A stretch of 64,000 bases of DNA from Hamadaea flava (GTDB taxonomy: Bacteria; Actinomycetota; Actinomycetes; Mycobacteriales; Micromonosporaceae): NCBI RefSeq assembly GCF_024172085.1, contig NZ_JAMZDZ010000001.1:5208001-5272000 (forward strand). Direction: 5' to 3'. The position numbers were made by a program, and so were the translations under genes. The notes under the pieces are model-generated. The model made no database searches and was not told where the DNA came from. It saw only the letters and a program-made list of their open reading frames with translations. The stretch's first letter is position 1. Each line of letters opens with the position of its first letter. Below, piece by piece: positions 16,664-25,257 of the stretch.

Positions 16664-18289
16664 GTGCTGTTTATCCGAATCGGGAAACTTGTCGGAATAG
16701 CGGTGATCGGCTCGGCGGCGGTGGGACTCGCGCCCACCGCCGCCTTCGCCGCGCTGACGCCGCCCGCCCCGCCGACCGTGCCCTTCACCGAGTGCCCCAA
16801 CCTCGGATACCAGGTCCAGTCGCAGGACGGGAAGACGTCCACCTACGGCTACTTCGACCTGAACACCTCGACGTTCGTGCCGATCAAGAAGTTCGCGACG
16901 GCCGTCAACGCGACGGGGTACTCCCGCGCGCAGGGCGTCTTCTGGGGAATGCTCACGAACTACGACAACAACCACCTGGCGCGCTGGGATCGACTCGGGA
17001 ACCTCGTGGACGTCGGGCCGCTGGACGGCGTACCGGCGGGTCAGGTGATCCGGACCAATGTGGGCACCATCGACGACCAGGATCACCTGCTGATCCAGAC
17101 CCGGGACCCGGCCGCCGACAAGCCCGGCCTCGTCGGGCCGACCAACGCGCTGATCACCGTCGACGTCGACCCGGACAGCGCGACGTTCGGCGAGATCCTG
17201 GGCAACGTGCCGTTGAGCCGGGCCACGCCCGGCATGGACTTCCTGCGGATCGGCGACTGGGACTACAACCCGACCGACGGAATGCTCTACTCGCTGGAGA
17301 TGGTGGGCGACACCAAGCGAGAACTGGTCAAGATCGACCCGTCGACCGGGCAGGTCACCGACGTCAAGGACCTCACGGCGCAGCTGCCCGACTCGCAGAA
17401 CTACGGCGCGGTCTACGTCGAGGACGTCAGCGGCACGGTCTACGTCTCGGCGAACGACGTCGACGACAAGCTGGCGCACAAGCAGCCCGGTGCGTCCAGC
17501 CGGACCTACGCGATCTACGCGCCGTACTCGAATCCGCACATCATCGCGTACACGCCGGGTGCGCCGCTGCTCATCAACGACGGCGCGGACTGCCTTGTGG
17601 CCACCGACTTCGGGGACGCACCCGACAGCTACAAGACGCTGAACCCGCACGGCGGACCCGGGCACATCTTCACCGAGGTCGAGCACCCCGGTCAGCAGTT
17701 GCGCATCGGCAAGCTGATCGACCCCGACCTCGACGGCATCCCGACCCCGAACGCGGACGGCGACGACAAGAACCTCCCCGTCAACGACGAGGACGGCGTA
17801 AAGCCCGGTACGACGATCTTCGCCAACTCGCCGGCGTTGAGCGTACCGATCACGAACACGACCGGGGCGAAGGCGACCCTGGCCGGATGGCTGGACCTGG
17901 ACGGCTCGGGCACCTTCGAAGACTCCGAGCGGGCCATGGTCACCCTCGAACCCGGGCAGACCAGCGGCGAGCTGACCTGGCCCGCGCTGGAGAACGGCCG
18001 GACCGAGAGCCTGACGCAGACCTTCCTGCGGCTGCGGCTCTACCCGGGCGAGGTCGCCGACCCGAAGCCGACCGGAGCACGGTTCATCGACGGCGGCGAG
18101 ATCGAGGATCACAAGGTCGTGTTCGGACTTCCCGCCACCGGCGACAAACTGATGCCGATCCTCGGCCTGGGACTTGGACTGCTCGCGGCCGGCCTGGTCA
18201 TCACCGGGGTCACCGGGCCCGGCCGGCGACGGCCGACCCCGGCCGGGCCGACGAACCGGCGGCCAAGCCCTCGCCCCGCCCGCACCTGA
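16664..18289 (+). CDS. secreted, LPATG-type DUF6923/GEVED-domain protein, paralogue 2
   Basis: A 541-residue paralogue of the preceding gene, with the same order: signal peptide (about 1-29, ending TAAFA), propeller-like region (KIDPSTGQVTDVKDLTAQLP closely matches KIDPATGQVTDAATVTADLP in paralogue 1), and a GEVED domain from ATDFGDAPDSYKT. The C terminus reads LPATGDKLMPILGLGLG, then a helix, then RRRP and a Pro/Arg-rich tail of about 18 residues. That is a sortase-type signal with an unusually long tail. The GTG start at 16664 is supported mainly by the signal peptide; the Shine-Dalgarno is weak. Confidence 0.78.
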   Translation: MLFIRIGKLVGIAVIGSAAVGLAPTAAFAALTPPAPPTVPFTECPNLGYQVQSQDGKTSTYGYFDLNTSTFVPIKKFATAVNATGYSRAQGVFWGMLTNYDNNHLARWDRLGNLVDVGPLDGVPAGQVIRTNVGTIDDQDHLLIQTRDPAADKPGLVGPTNALITVDVDPDSATFGEILGNVPLSRATPGMDFLRIGDWDYNPTDGMLYSLEMVGDTKRELVKIDPSTGQVTDVKDLTAQLPDSQNYGAVYVEDVSGTVYVSANDVDDKLAHKQPGASSRTYAIYAPYSNPHIIAYTPGAPLLINDGADCLVATDFGDAPDSYKTLNPHGGPGHIFTEVEHPGQQLRIGKLIDPDLDGIPTPNADGDDKNLPVNDEDGVKPGTTIFANSPALSVPITNTTGAKATLAGWLDLDGSGTFEDSERAMVTLEPGQTSGELTWPALENGRTESLTQTFLRLRLYPGEVADPKPTGARFIDGGEIEDHKVVFGLPATGDKLMPILGLGLGLLAAGLVITGVTGPGRRRPTPAGPTNRRPSPRPART

Positions 18290-18333
18290 CCCGCCCGCTC
18301 ACGCCCGACGCGCCTGCCCGCACATACCCACCA

Positions 18334-18386
18334 GATCAGGGATATGCATGCGATCTTGGCCCAAGATCGCATGCATATCCCTGATC
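18334..18386. repeat. 53-bp perfect palindrome
   Basis: The 26-bp arms (18334-18359 and 18361-18386) are perfectly complementary around a single central C. The left arm starts GATCAGGGATATGCATGCG and ends in ATCTTGG. It lies between the GEVED gene and the convergent methyltransferase gene. The arms resemble other palindromes in this window (GATCA-GG-TATGCA core). Confidence 0.92.
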
Positions 18387-18387
18387 C

Positions 18388-18431
18388 AGCGCCAGAGCGG
18401 GGAGCGCCAGAGCGGGGAGCGCCAGAGCGGG
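18388..18431. repeat. 15-bp tandem repeat, three copies
   Basis: The unit AGCGCCAGAGCGGGG occurs at 18388-18402 and 18403-18417, and again at 18418-18431 without its last base. It starts immediately after the 53-bp palindrome and ends 6 bp before the methyltransferase stop codon. Confidence 0.85.
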
Positions 18432-18437
18432 CGCGTA

Positions 18438-19208
18438 CTAGAGGGAGGGCCAGGGGATGGTGAGTTCGCCGAGCCGCCACCGTGACGGCCCGTCCAGCAC
18501 GGCCTGCCCGCTGTCGGCGTACGCCCGGAGGGTCGCCAGCCAGCGTTGACGTGACCCGAAGACACCCATCGGGGCGGCCCGTTCCCAGTGCTCGGTGAGC
18601 GTCGCCAGGACGGTGTGGATCGGCGATCCCGGCACGTTGTGGTGGATCAACGCCTTGGGCAGCCGTTCGGCGAACACCGCCGGGCTCTCCAAGGTGGACA
18701 GTTTGGCCGCGAGCGTAAGGCTGTCCGGGGCGGTGGAACCGGCGGCCAGCAGCGCCCAGGTCGCGATTCGGCCCAGTTCGTCGCAGGTCCCTTCGACCAG
18801 CCAGCCGCCCGGGGCCAGCCGCTCGGAAACCGTACGCCACGCGTCTGCCACGGCCGATTCGTCGTACTGTCGCAGGACGTTGAACGCGCGTACCACTTGG
18901 GGGCGCAGCCCCGCCAGCTCGAAGCCGCCGCGGCGGAACTCCAGCCGGGGCGGGTCCGCCGCCGGCTGCGCCGCGGCTACGCGTACGGGATCGATCTCCA
19001 GTCCGATGACGTGGGGCCGGAACCGGGCCAGCCGGTCGGCCAGTTCCACGGCGGTGATGGGCGTGGCCCCGTAGCCGAGGTCGACGACGAGCGGCGAGTC
19101 CACCGAGGCGAGCGTGGCGGCCAGCCGCCACGCGATCCAGCGGTCGACGCGGCGCAACCGGTTGGGATTGGTCGTGCCGCGCGTGATCTCGCCGAGCGGC
19201 CGCCTCAA
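18438..19208 (-). CDS. class I SAM-dependent methyltransferase-like protein
   Basis: A 256-residue protein with a Rossmann methyltransferase pattern: motif I as VVDLGYGATPITAVELADRL (G-x-G-A variant), the acidic ribose-binding residue in VIGLEIDPVRVAAA, and a later APGGWLVEGTCDELGR strand-loop. A TTG at 19208 overlaps the stop of the upstream SDR gene (TTGA), suggesting translational coupling. No substrate-specific motif is evident. The coupling to the SDR may imply a shared pathway, which is inference. Confidence 0.75.
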   Translation of the reverse strand: MRRPLGEITRGTTNPNRLRRVDRWIAWRLAATLASVDSPLVVDLGYGATPITAVELADRLARFRPHVIGLEIDPVRVAAAQPAADPPRLEFRRGGFELAGLRPQVVRAFNVLRQYDESAVADAWRTVSERLAPGGWLVEGTCDELGRIATWALLAAGSTAPDSLTLAAKLSTLESPAVFAERLPKALIHHNVPGSPIHTVLATLTEHWERAAPMGVFGSRQRWLATLRAYADSGQAVLDGPSRWRLGELTIPWPSL

Positions 19209-19966
19209 AGCTTGCGGGCCACCTTGTGCTGGGCGGCCTGAGCGATCGGGCGAACCACGAGCCGGTCGACGTTGACGTGGTGCGGCCGGGTGGCGCACCA
19301 CGCGATGCAGTCGGCGATGTCGTCGGCGACCAGCGGTTCGGCGACCCCCGAGTAGACGGCCGCGGCCTTGCCGGAGTCGCCCCCGAACCGGTTGACCGCG
19401 AACTCGTCGGTCTTCACCATGCCCGGCTCGATCTCGATCACCCGGACGGGTTCGCCGTTGAGTTCGAGGCGCAGCGTGCCGGTGAGCGCGTGCTGCGCGT
19501 GCTTGGCCGCGGTGTATCCGCCGCCGCCCTCGTAGACGATGTGCCCGGCGGTCGACACGACGTTCACGATCGTGCCCGCGCCGGACTCGATCAGTGCCGG
19601 AAGCAGCGCTCGCGTGACCCGGAGGGTGCCGAGGACGTTGACGTCGAACATCCACTGCCAGTCTTCGACGGAGCCGGACGCGACCGGGTCGGCGCCGTGC
19701 GCGCCGCCGGCGTTGTTCACGACCAGGTAGAGCGGTTCGCCGAGGTCGGCCACTGTCTCCGCCAGCGAGCCGACCGAGGTGTCGGAAGTCACATCGCAGG
19801 CCACGGGAGTGATCCGGCCCTGGGCGACAGCGGCGAGCGCAGCGAGCCGTTCACTGCGACGAGCTGCGGCGACGACGTGGAAACCCTCTTCGGCCAGCCG
19901 CCGCGCCGTCGCGGCGCCGATGCCGCTGGACGCGCCGGTGACCACCGCGATGCCTCTGGACTGCAT
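19205..19966 (-). CDS. short-chain dehydrogenase/reductase (SDR) family oxidoreductase
   Basis: A 253-residue classical SDR. The NAD(P)-binding TGASSGIG is at residues 10-17, NNAG at 84-87, the catalytic Ser at about 138 and YTAAK (Tyr151/Lys155) at the active site. The Arg-rich loop after the first Rossmann strand (AARRSER) suggests NADP preference. It is divergent from mshA and coupled to the downstream methyltransferase. An SDR gene holds the same place next to mshA in M. tuberculosis (Rv0484c, from memory). Substrate unknown. Confidence 0.9.
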   Translation of the reverse strand: MQSRGIAVVTGASSGIGAATARRLAEEGFHVVAAARRSERLAALAAVAQGRITPVACDVTSDTSVGSLAETVADLGEPLYLVVNNAGGAHGADPVASGSVEDWQWMFDVNVLGTLRVTRALLPALIESGAGTIVNVVSTAGHIVYEGGGGYTAAKHAQHALTGTLRLELNGEPVRVIEIEPGMVKTDEFAVNRFGGDSGKAAAVYSGVAEPLVADDIADCIAWCATRPHHVNVDRLVVRPIAQAAQHKVARKL

Positions 19967-20122
19967 GGCACGATCATGCCCGGTTCACCTCGGCACTCGA
20001 CCGCCGGGTTGGGCCGGTCCGCCCGCCGGGACGGACAACCGCAAAATCGGCACAGCGTGATGTGGATCACGTCTGGCTGATGTGTCGGGATTATGAACAA
20101 CCGCTGCGCTGTTGGAGGCACC

Positions 20123-21448
20123 GTGAGCCCTCGGACCCCACGCCGCATCGCAACGCTGTCGGTGCACACGTCTCCCCTGCACCAACCCGGTACCGGCGAT
20201 GCGGGCGGCATGAACGTCTATATCGTCGAGGTCTCCAAACGCCTCGCCGAGGCGGGGGTCGAGGTCGAGATCTTCACTCGAACCACCTCCAGCGATCTGC
20301 CACGCAGTGTCGAGCTGGCTCCGGGCGTACTGGTGCGGCATGTGAACGCCGGTCCGTTCGAGGGGCTGGCCAAGGAAGACCTGCCCGCTCAGCTCTGCGC
20401 CTTCACGCACGGGGTGCTGCGGGCCGAGGCGTCCCGGCCGCCGGGTCATTACGACCTGCTTCACTCGCACTACTGGCTGTCCGGCCAGGTCGGCTGGCTC
20501 GCCAAGCAGCGCTGGGGCGTACCGCTGGTGCATACCGCGCACACCCTGGCCAAGGTGAAGAACCTGCAGCTGGCGGCGGGCGACCGGGCCGAGCCGCGGT
20601 CCCGCGTCATCGGTGAGGAGCAGGTCGTCGCCGAGAGCGATCGGCTTGTCGCGAACACGCCGACCGAGGCGCGCGAACTCATCGACCTCTACCAGGCCTC
20701 GCTCGACCGGGTCAGCGTCGTCGAACCCGGCGTGGACCTCGATCGCTTCCAGCCGCTGCCCCGGGTCGCCGCGTCGGCCGGCAAGCTCGCCGCCCGGAAG
20801 CGGCTCGGCCTGCCCGAGCGCGGGCGGATCGTCACCTTCGTCGGCCGCATCCAGCCGCTCAAGGCACCCGACGTGCTCATCCAGGCCCTCGCCGAACTCT
20901 GCGCGCGCGATCGCGATCTGGCCGCGGACACCACGCTGGTCATCGTCGGCGGCCCCAGCGGCAGCGGCCTCGACCGGCCCACCGCGCTCATCGAACTCGC
21001 CGCGTCGCTCGGGCTCCGCGACCGCGTGCGCTTCCTGCCTCCGCAATCCGGCGACGACCTGGTCGCGGTCTACCGCGCCGCCGACGTGGTCGCGGTCCCG
21101 TCGCACAACGAGTCGTTCGGCCTGGTCGCCCTCGAAGCACAAGCGACTGGTACGCCGGTAGTGGCGGCCGCCGTCGGCGGGCTCGTCACGGCGGTACGCG
21201 ATGAGGTGAGCGGTGTTCTCGTCGACGGCCACGTCCCGGGCGACTGGGCCCGGGTGTTCGACCGGCTGCTCCGGGCGCCGCATCGGCTGACCGAGCTGGC
21301 CCACGGCGCGGTCGAGCACGCCCGCGCGTTCTCGTGGGCTCGCACGGCGTCCGGGTTGCTGGACGTCTACCGTGAAGCCATGGAGGAGAACCGGGCACGC
21401 CTGCTGCTCCGCGACCACGCGGATCTCGCCGGCGCCGCGACGTGGTAG
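20123..21448 (+). CDS. mshA: D-inositol-3-phosphate glycosyltransferase MshA
   Basis: MshA transfers GlcNAc from UDP-GlcNAc to 1D-myo-inositol-3-phosphate, the first step of mycothiol synthesis. The GTG at 20123 has GGAGG upstream; the earlier ATG at 20093 is less likely. The 441-residue GT-B (GT4) protein begins with [22 protein letters not shown], the characteristic MshA N terminus. It also has [23 protein letters not shown] and the nucleotide-sugar motif [20 protein letters not shown] (E-x7-E). The downstream YbjN-like gene overlaps by 7 bp, the same pairing as in mycobacteria. Confidence 0.95.
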   Translation: MSPRTPRRIATLSVHTSPLHQPGTGDAGGMNVYIVEVSKRLAEAGVEVEIFTRTTSSDLPRSVELAPGVLVRHVNAGPFEGLAKEDLPAQLCAFTHGVLRAEASRPPGHYDLLHSHYWLSGQVGWLAKQRWGVPLVHTAHTLAKVKNLQLAAGDRAEPRSRVIGEEQVVAESDRLVANTPTEARELIDLYQASLDRVSVVEPGVDLDRFQPLPRVAASAGKLAARKRLGLPERGRIVTFVGRIQPLKAPDVLIQALAELCARDRDLAADTTLVIVGGPSGSGLDRPTALIELAASLGLRDRVRFLPPQSGDDLVAVYRAADVVAVPSHNESFGLVALEAQATGTPVVAAAVGGLVTAVRDEVSGVLVDGHVPGDWARVFDRLLRAPHRLTELAHGAVEHARAFSWARTASGLLDVYREAMEENRARLLLRDHADLAGAATW

Positions 21449-21927
21449 AGCTGGGCGCCCTGCTCGACGAGCTGGGCGTCGCGTACGAGGTGTCGGCGCA
21501 GGGCAGCCTGGTCGTCGTGCTGCCCGGTACGCACAAGCTGAAGACGACGGTCAACCTCATCCCGGGTGAGCACTCCCTGCGGATCGAGGCCTTCGTCGTC
21601 CGCCACCCCGACGAGAACCACGAAGCCGTCTGGGCTTGGCTGCTCCGCAAGAACGCCCGGATGTACGGGGTGTCCTTCTCCATCGACGGCAACGACGACA
21701 TCTACCTGACCGGCCGCCTGCCGAACCACGCGGTGACCGCCGAGGAACTCGACCGGCTGCTCGGAGCGGTGCTCTCGTACGCCGACGAGTCCTTCGACGC
21801 GCTGCTGGAGCTCGGGTTCGCCGAGGCGATCCGCCGCGAATGGGCTTGGCGGATCAGCCGTGGCGAACCGACGGAGAACCTGCGCGCCTTCCAGCACCTG
21901 GCGCCGGCGGATCACTTGCAGGAGTAG
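21442..21927 (+). CDS. YbjN domain-containing protein
   Basis: A 161-residue cytoplasmic protein of the YbjN / type III secretion chaperone-like fold. The pattern [46 protein letters not shown] is typical of the actinobacterial member that follows mshA. Start is a GTG within the last codons of mshA, so the two are probably co-translated. The 3' end overlaps the convergent pseudokinase gene by 16 bp. Molecular function is unknown. Confidence 0.85.
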   Translation: MVELGALLDELGVAYEVSAQGSLVVVLPGTHKLKTTVNLIPGEHSLRIEAFVVRHPDENHEAVWAWLLRKNARMYGVSFSIDGNDDIYLTGRLPNHAVTAEELDRLLGAVLSYADESFDALLELGFAEAIRREWAWRISRGEPTENLRAFQHLAPADHLQE

Positions 21928-23351
21928 GTGACCTCGGCGTTCGCGGTCATCTGCACCGGGGCCAGGATGTTCAGCGTCGCGGTGCCCTTGTGGCTGCCCT
22001 TGCCGCTGAAGCCCCAGTAGTAGTGCACCTGCACCGAGCCTTCGCCCTTGCGTACGGTCTGGTCGAGGCGGCCGCTGCGATGGCCGTCGCTGTCGACCCA
22101 CTCGTACGCGAAACTGCCGGGCTCGCCGTTGGTCACCACGGTCCCGACGACGTCCGCCTGCGTGTTGCACGTCGTCACGGCCACCTTCTGCACGGTGACC
22201 CCGGTGATCTGCGTCGAGCTGAACAGGCCCAACGGGTTGGGGATCCCGGCCTCCGGCAGGAACCGGAGCAGGAGGACGTAGCCCACGCCGAGCACGAGCA
22301 GCAGCGACACCAGGCTGCCGAGCACCCCGGTGACCCGCTTGAACAGGCTTTTCTTCGGCGGCTTGTACGCCGTCGGCGGCGGCGTCCAGTTGGGCGTCAC
22401 CGGTGTCGCGACCGGCCCTTGGCCGAACCGCAGTACGCCGTCCGCGTTCCGTTCGACGGGGGCCGGCTGCTGCGGCTGCGGTTCGGTCGTCCGCCGCGCC
22501 ATCTGCGTGGCCAGATGATCCTGCGCCACCGGCTGCTGTCGCACACCCTGCTGCATCGGCTGCTGCGGCATCGCCTGCTGGGGCATCGCCTGCTGAGGCA
22601 CGGCCTGCGGCATCGGCTGCTGGGGCACGGGCTGCTGGGGGACCGCTTGTTGCGGGACGGTCTGAACGGCGGCTTCGGTGGCCGCGCCGGGGAGCAGCGT
22701 CGTCGACTCCGGCGGGGGGATGTCCAGCGGCACGACGATCGGCGGGGGCTGCTTCCGAAGCGCCGCGAGCGCGGGGCGATCGCCGAAGCCCGGCAGGGCG
22801 GAAGCGTGCGCCGCGAGTACCCGCAACCCGGTCTCCAAACCGGCGGCGGCCGCGGCGGCCACGATCTGCAGCGTCTGGTCGCCGCCACCGATGCGCCGGG
22901 CCAACTCCGCCCACGCGGCGGCATCCTCGGCCGCGGTGGGCTGCCGGCCCGCGGTGGCCGCGGCGACGCCGACCTCGCTCAGCAGCGCGACCCCGGCCGG
23001 GCTCACCACGACCGTGCTCGGATCGACCGCGCCATGCGCCAGACCGGCCTGGTGCAGGCGCATCAGGGTCTGGCCGGTGTCGGACAGGACGGTCGCGGCG
23101 GTCCCGGGGGTCATCCGCGTCGCCAGGTCGGCCACGGACGGCCCGACCGGCGCACCCGAGATCAGCCAGGCGCGCCCGCCGTGCCCCACGAGGTCGGCGA
23201 CCGGCACAACCCCGGGCAGGGCGAGTTTGCGTACGGCGTTGACGGCCGCGACGACCCGCGTCAGCTGCTCCCGGTCCTGCTGCGGCAGGGCGAGCGCGCC
23301 CACCTTCCGACCGTCCGCAGTGGACGTCTCCTGCCACGTGCCGATGCTCAC
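21912..23351 (-). CDS. membrane-anchored protein kinase-like (pseudokinase) protein
   Basis: A 479-residue protein. Residues about 30-190 resemble the C-lobe of Hanks-type kinases (LMRLHQAGLAHGAVDPSTVVV), but the HRD catalytic motif is HGA, the DFG position reads SEV and no VAIK lysine is visible, so it is probably inactive. A long linker (about 225-300) is rich in PQQAV/PQQPM repeats, followed by one transmembrane helix (about 343-363) and an external beta-type domain of about 110 residues with two Cys. Start is the GTG at 23351. Actinobacterial pseudokinases can act as scaffolds read by FHA proteins; the FHA protein at 28901-30634 is a possible but unproven partner. Confidence 0.7.
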   Translation of the reverse strand: MSIGTWQETSTADGRKVGALALPQQDREQLTRVVAAVNAVRKLALPGVVPVADLVGHGGRAWLISGAPVGPSVADLATRMTPGTAATVLSDTGQTLMRLHQAGLAHGAVDPSTVVVSPAGVALLSEVGVAAATAGRQPTAAEDAAAWAELARRIGGGDQTLQIVAAAAAAGLETGLRVLAAHASALPGFGDRPALAALRKQPPPIVVPLDIPPPESTTLLPGAATEAAVQTVPQQAVPQQPVPQQPMPQAVPQQAMPQQAMPQQPMQQGVRQQPVAQDHLATQMARRTTEPQPQQPAPVERNADGVLRFGQGPVATPVTPNWTPPPTAYKPPKKSLFKRVTGVLGSLVSLLLVLGVGYVLLLRFLPEAGIPNPLGLFSSTQITGVTVQKVAVTTCNTQADVVGTVVTNGEPGSFAYEWVDSDGHRSGRLDQTVRKGEGSVQVHYYWGFSGKGSHKGTATLNILAPVQMTANAEVTYSCK

Positions 23352-23365
23352 GGCCCGCCCCCTGT

Positions 23366-23405
23366 CTGACTGCGCTCCCGCCGGCTCGCCCGACGGCTCC
23401 CCGGC
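23366..23405. repeat. dispersed 40-bp repeat, copy B
   Basis: It begins CTGACTGCGCTCCCGCCGG and ends GGCTCCCCGGC, matching copies A (12822) and C (44964) at most positions. It can fold through GCCGG/CCGGC. It lies in the 133-bp gap between the pseudokinase start and the response regulator stop. Confidence 0.75.
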
Positions 23406-23484
23406 TTGATCGGCGTCAGGCTACAACCGGCCGGATGGGTCGCACACTGGCCGAAGGTATGGGCCACTGTCCGGAGCACGACGC

Positions 23485-24123
23485 TCAGGCCACGAGGCCC
23501 GACTGAGCGGCCATCACCGCCAGTTGTACGCGGTTCCCGCTGCGCGTCTTCGTCATCAGATTGGCGACATGGGTCTTCACCGTCGTGACGCCGAGATGCA
23601 GTCGCTCGGCGATCTCCGGGTTCGACAGGCCGGTGCCCACCAGGGCCAGCACTTCCCGTTCGCGGTCGGTGAGGTTCGTCAGCGCGGGTCGCGGCGGCTC
23701 AGCCGGTCGCAGCGCCTTAGCGACCAAGCGCCGCAGCACGTCCGGGCTGAACGGGCTCTCTCCAGCCGCCGCTCGGCGTACGCCGTCGAGCAGTTCGCCC
23801 GGCGACGCGTCCTTCACCAGGAAACCGCAGGCACCGGCCGCCAACGCCGGGTACAGGTGATCGTCGTCGTCGAACGTCGTCAGCACGAGGATTCGCGTAC
23901 TGGGGCGGTCGGCGAGGATGCGCGCGGTCGCGGTGGTGCCGTCGACGCCGGGCATCCGGAGATCCATCACGATCACGTCCGGACGGAGTTGCTGGGCCAT
24001 GCGGACCGCCGGGCCGCCGTCGGCCGCTTCGCCGACCACCTCCATTTCGGGATCCGACTCGCACAGCATGCGCAGCCCCGCGCGTACAAGTTGTTGATCA
24101 TCGACCAGGAGCACCCGGATCAT
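23485..24123 (-). CDS. NarL/FixJ-family response regulator
   Basis: A 212-residue two-component regulator. The receiver domain has the acidic pair DDQ (residues 8-10), phosphoacceptor Asp54 in VIVMDLRMPGVDG and Lys in FLVKDAS. The C-terminal LuxR-type helix-turn-helix reads LTDREREVLALVGTGLSNPEI ... TTVKTHVANLMTK. Its ATG overlaps the kinase stop by 4 bp (ATGA), so the cognate pair is clear. Target genes are unknown; the upstream membrane protein in the same run of genes is one candidate. Confidence 0.93.
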   Translation of the reverse strand: MIRVLLVDDQQLVRAGLRMLCESDPEMEVVGEAADGGPAVRMAQQLRPDVIVMDLRMPGVDGTTATARILADRPSTRILVLTTFDDDDHLYPALAAGACGFLVKDASPGELLDGVRRAAAGESPFSPDVLRRLVAKALRPAEPPRPALTNLTDREREVLALVGTGLSNPEIAERLHLGVTTVKTHVANLMTKTRSGNRVQLAVMAAQSGLVA

Positions 24124-25247
24124 GACGCCGCCCGCATGGCCGGGACCAGCGCGGACAGGCGCCAGCCGGGGGTGGCTGGGGCGGCGAGCAGCCCGCCGCC
24201 CAGCAGTTCCACGCGCTCGCGCAGCCCCACGAGCCCGTGCCCGCCGTCGCCGGTCGGTGCGGCGCTGCCGCCGAAGTCGCGCAGCTCGAAGGCGACCTGC
24301 TCGCCGCGGACGTCGATGGACAGTTCGGCGCGAGCCGCTGTCCCGGCGTGCTTGGCCACGTTGGCGAGTCCTTCCTGGGTCAGCCGCAGCACCGCCAGCG
24401 CGGTACGCGAGTCCAGCTCGGTCACGGTCGGGTCGATCGCGGCCTCGACGGTCAGGCCGAGCCCCCGGCTGCGGTCGACCGCCGACTCCAGCGCGAGGAC
24501 GAGCCCGGCCGGGTCCACGAGATAGTCCGCCGGTTGCACGTCCCGGAGCACGGCGACCAGCCTTCGCAGATCCGTCAGCGCGGACGACCCCGTCGTACGC
24601 ACATCGTCGAGGACCTTGCGGACCCGGGCGTCCTCGATCGGCAGCACGTCGGCCGCGACCGAGACCCGGAGCACGATCGACGCGACGTGGTGCGCCACGA
24701 TGTCGTGCAGTTCGCGGGCGATCGTGGCGCGCTCCTCGGCTCGGACGCGGGACACCACCTGGGCCGCCCGGTCCGACGCCTGCCGGGCCAGTTCCCGCGC
24801 CATTCGCAGCTGTACGCCGATGAGCAGCGGCACGACCAGGATCGCCGACGCGAAGAAGACGGTGATCGGTTCGCGCCAGGCGTCGTCGAGATCGGAGACG
24901 ACACTGCCCAGCAGTCCCGCCGCGAGACCGATCCACATCGGACGCCCGGACCGGCGCATGCCCAGCTCGAACATGGCCCAGGCGAGGCCGACAGTCGGCA
25001 CGACGTCGTTGTCCGCGCCGAAGAACCAGCCGGCGCCGATCGCCGCCGCGAGCCCGGTCACCGACCAGAACGGTGACCAGACCGCGGCGAATCCGTAGAT
25101 CAGCGTGCCGATCGACAGAATCCAGTCCACAGTGTTGATCGACGCGCCGTCCGGCCGGATCGCGAGGTACCCGACGCCGGCCAGGCCCACGATGCTCAAG
25201 CGGCCGAAGGTGTGGCGCTCGGCGAACAGCCACTCCACCCAAGGCAT
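24120..25247 (-). CDS. NarL-type sensor histidine kinase (HisKA_3)
   Basis: A 375-residue membrane kinase. Residues about 15-145 contain four to five hydrophobic helices with little extracellular sequence, suggesting sensing in or near the membrane. The dimerisation domain has the phospho-acceptor His181 in RATIARELHDIVAHHV. The ATPase region is HATPase_c-like, with QEGLANVAKHAG (N box) and GHGLVGLRERVELLGG (G2 box). It forms an operon with the response regulator and, 10 bp upstream, an integral membrane protein. Confidence 0.92.
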   Translation of the reverse strand: MPWVEWLFAERHTFGRLSIVGLAGVGYLAIRPDGASINTVDWILSIGTLIYGFAAVWSPFWSVTGLAAAIGAGWFFGADNDVVPTVGLAWAMFELGMRRSGRPMWIGLAAGLLGSVVSDLDDAWREPITVFFASAILVVPLLIGVQLRMARELARQASDRAAQVVSRVRAEERATIARELHDIVAHHVASIVLRVSVAADVLPIEDARVRKVLDDVRTTGSSALTDLRRLVAVLRDVQPADYLVDPAGLVLALESAVDRSRGLGLTVEAAIDPTVTELDSRTALAVLRLTQEGLANVAKHAGTAARAELSIDVRGEQVAFELRDFGGSAAPTGDGGHGLVGLRERVELLGGGLLAAPATPGWRLSALVPAMRAAS

Positions 25248-25257
25248 GACGCGGATC

